A stretch of 64,000 nt of DNA from Bacteroidota bacterium (GTDB lineage: Bacteria > Bacteroidota > Bacteroidia > Cytophagales > Cytophagaceae). The notes under the pieces were generated by a model. It made no database searches, was not told the DNA's origin, and worked only from the letters and a program-made list of their open reading frames with translations. The stretch covers positions 124,001 to 188,000 of the forward strand of contig JAEWAY010000033.1 of the NCBI GenBank assembly GCA_023391415.1. Reading direction: 5' to 3'. Made by a program: the position numbers and the translations under genes. Below, in pieces: positions 62,963 to 64,000 of this stretch (positions are counted from its first letter, which is position 1; each line of letters opens with the position of its first letter).

Positions 62963-63208
62963 TTACTTAAGAGCGACAAGAAGACAAACAACCACCGCGA
63001 ATAGCGCGACCCCTTCGATGAAGGCGGAAGCGATAAGCATCGCTGTCTGAATTTTACCACTTTCAGCAGGCTGTCTCGCGATTGATTCAACCGCGGTACC
63101 ACCAATTCTACCAATACCAAGACCCGCGCCTAGCGCCGCGATACCGGCCCCGATACTAGCACCAAGGAAAGCCCAGCCTAAGTCAGCCAGAAACATCATG
63201 TTAAACAT
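62963..63208 (-). CDS. atpE: ATP synthase subunit c
   Basis: An 81-residue hairpin of two helices forming the rotor ring. Helix 1 carries GAGIAALGAGLGIGRIGG, the polar loop ARQPAE, and helix 2 the ion-carrying Glu65 in SAFIEGVAL. The residue after the Glu is Gly, not the Ser/Thr expected of sodium-binding rings, so proton coupling is likely. Start at ATG 63208; Met4 and Met5 are alternatives. Confidence 0.96.
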   Translation of the reverse strand: MFNMMFLADLGWAFLGASIGAGIAALGAGLGIGRIGGTAVESIARQPAESGKIQTAMLIASAFIEGVALFAVVVCLLVALK

Positions 63209-63245
63209 AAGTAAACTATTTATAGTAAGTGAAACAAGTTTCTAA

Positions 63246-64000
63246 TTAATACAACGCTTTGTCCAGATCGTGATCGCTATGCGCGTGCTCCTCTACGGCG
63301 GCGCCAAGATACATCGCGGAAAGTAACGTAAATATATAGGCCTGAAGAATGGCCACAAACAATTCCAGAGCCATCATGAATATGGCGAATGGAAGGCTGA
63401 TCAGACTCGCCGCGGCGCTCTTGAATATAAAAATAAGACACAACAAGCTCAATATGATGATATGTCCGGCGGTAACGTTGGCGAATAACCTGACCATTAA
63501 GGAAAATGGCTTGGTAAACATACTAACTACTTCAATCGGCACCATCAAAAACTTGATCGGCAAAGGCAGTCCCGGAGGATTGAATATATGTCCCCAGTAA
63601 TACTTGTTACCCGAAAAGCAGGTGATGATAAATGTAAACAAAGCCAGTACCATGGTTACCGCGAGATTTCCGGTGAGGTTAGCTCCGCCCGGAACCAAAC
63701 CCAGCATATTGTTAAACCAAATGAAAAAGAAAATGGTAAGCAGATAAGGCATGAAACGCTGATACTTGGGCCCGATCATACTTTTCGCGATATCATCCCT
63801 TATATAAATAATGATGGGCTCGAAAAAAGACTGCATGCCACTGGGAGCGGCGACCGGATTTTTCTTATACTTGCCGGCGATCGATAGGAATATAACCAGC
63901 AAAAGTACAATACTAAGGAATAACGACGCGACATTCTTCGTTATGGAGAGATCATAAAAAACCTCATTCGGATTCTCGGAATGAATATGGTCATGGCTAT
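63246..64000 (-). CDS. atpB: ATP synthase subunit a (5' end outside the window)
   Basis: The frame is open to the right edge, giving at least 251 residues with the true start beyond it. The C-terminal part has the essential Arg in MVRLFANVTAGHII, the GLPLPIKFLMVPIEVVSMF helix, and ends AHSDHDLDKALY. The visible N-terminal end, rich in His (SHDHIHSENPNE), is periplasmic-looking. Subunit a forms the proton half-channels against the c ring. No atpI or atpQ is visible. Confidence 0.95.
   Translation of the reverse strand, partial: SHDHIHSENPNEVFYDLSITKNVASLFLSIVLLLVIFLSIAGKYKKNPVAAPSGMQSFFEPIIIYIRDDIAKSMIGPKYQRFMPYLLTIFFFIWFNNMLGLVPGGANLTGNLAVTMVLALFTFIITCFSGNKYYWGHIFNPPGLPLPIKFLMVPIEVVSMFTKPFSLMVRLFANVTAGHIIILSLLCLIFIFKSAAASLISLPFAIFMMALELFVAILQAYIFTLLSAMYLGAAVEEHAHSDHDLDKALY

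Noticed and set aside
1..64000. CRISPR arrays, insertion sequences or prophage
   Set aside because: No regular short repeats with spacers, transposase motifs or phage structural genes were seen on either strand.

Overview
This window is core chromosome from a Bacteroidota bacterium, most likely of the order Cytophagales (inference). The evidence is promoter elements of the Bacteroidota type (TAnnTTTG with an upstream TTG/TTTG), families largely confined to that phylum (DUF4301, paired DUF6089 barrels next to uppS/bamA, a DksA-like protein lacking most zinc cysteines), a lamin-tail protein with a type IX-secretion-like C-terminus, a PorE-like OmpA lipoprotein, and an F-type ATP synthase operon that ends at atpG without atpD and atpC. 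I saw no phage, insertion sequence or CRISPR array.

Layout. 1-9.4 kb: the tail of an unidentified gene, an amidotransferase, a nuclease, a LysE exporter, a minus-strand lemA/TPM/TPM/metallopeptidase group, a three-gene operon (variant PRPP-synthetase, Nudix plus winged-helix regulator, 47-residue membrane protein), a MoxR ATPase and DUF4301. 9.5-18.8 kb: an extracellular polysaccharide locus with four family-2 glycosyltransferases, a hexapeptide acyltransferase and two paralogous secreted right-handed beta-helix proteins, one carrying a CBM96-like domain. This is the most distinctive part of the window. 18.9-30 kb: rpsU-xer-hpf, metK, an RsmI-like methylase, pdxJ, a tightly packed yqeY-cvpA-pabA run, hydrolase, CBS protein, nadK and two DUF6089 proteins. 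30-38 kb: the envelope cluster uppS-bamA-ompH-ompH, an S66 peptidase, an M28 peptidase and cysS. 38.2-43 kb: rimP-nusA-infB behind a leader with a terminator-like hairpin. 43-52 kb: asd, the lamin-tail protein, dksA-like, scpB, rluB-like, a GtrB-like/GT-C pair, a decayed membrane-protein gene and tRNA-Phe. 52.4-64 kb: an Fe-S/CCG redox pair, a 162-residue family of unknown role, the PorE-like lipoprotein, purM, a UbiA-like protein and atpB-E-F-H-A-G, with atpB running off the right edge.

How it fits together. Much of the window serves envelope biogenesis: undecaprenyl phosphate (UppS), outer membrane insertion (BamA, OmpH), peptidoglycan recycling (S66), polysaccharide synthesis and modification, and OmpA-type anchoring. 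It is interleaved with translation and transcription housekeeping genes. Genes are tightly packed, with many 4-bp start/stop overlaps and several convergent pairs whose 3' ends overlap. Alanine is encoded mostly by GCG/GCC/GCT, and GCA looks rare.
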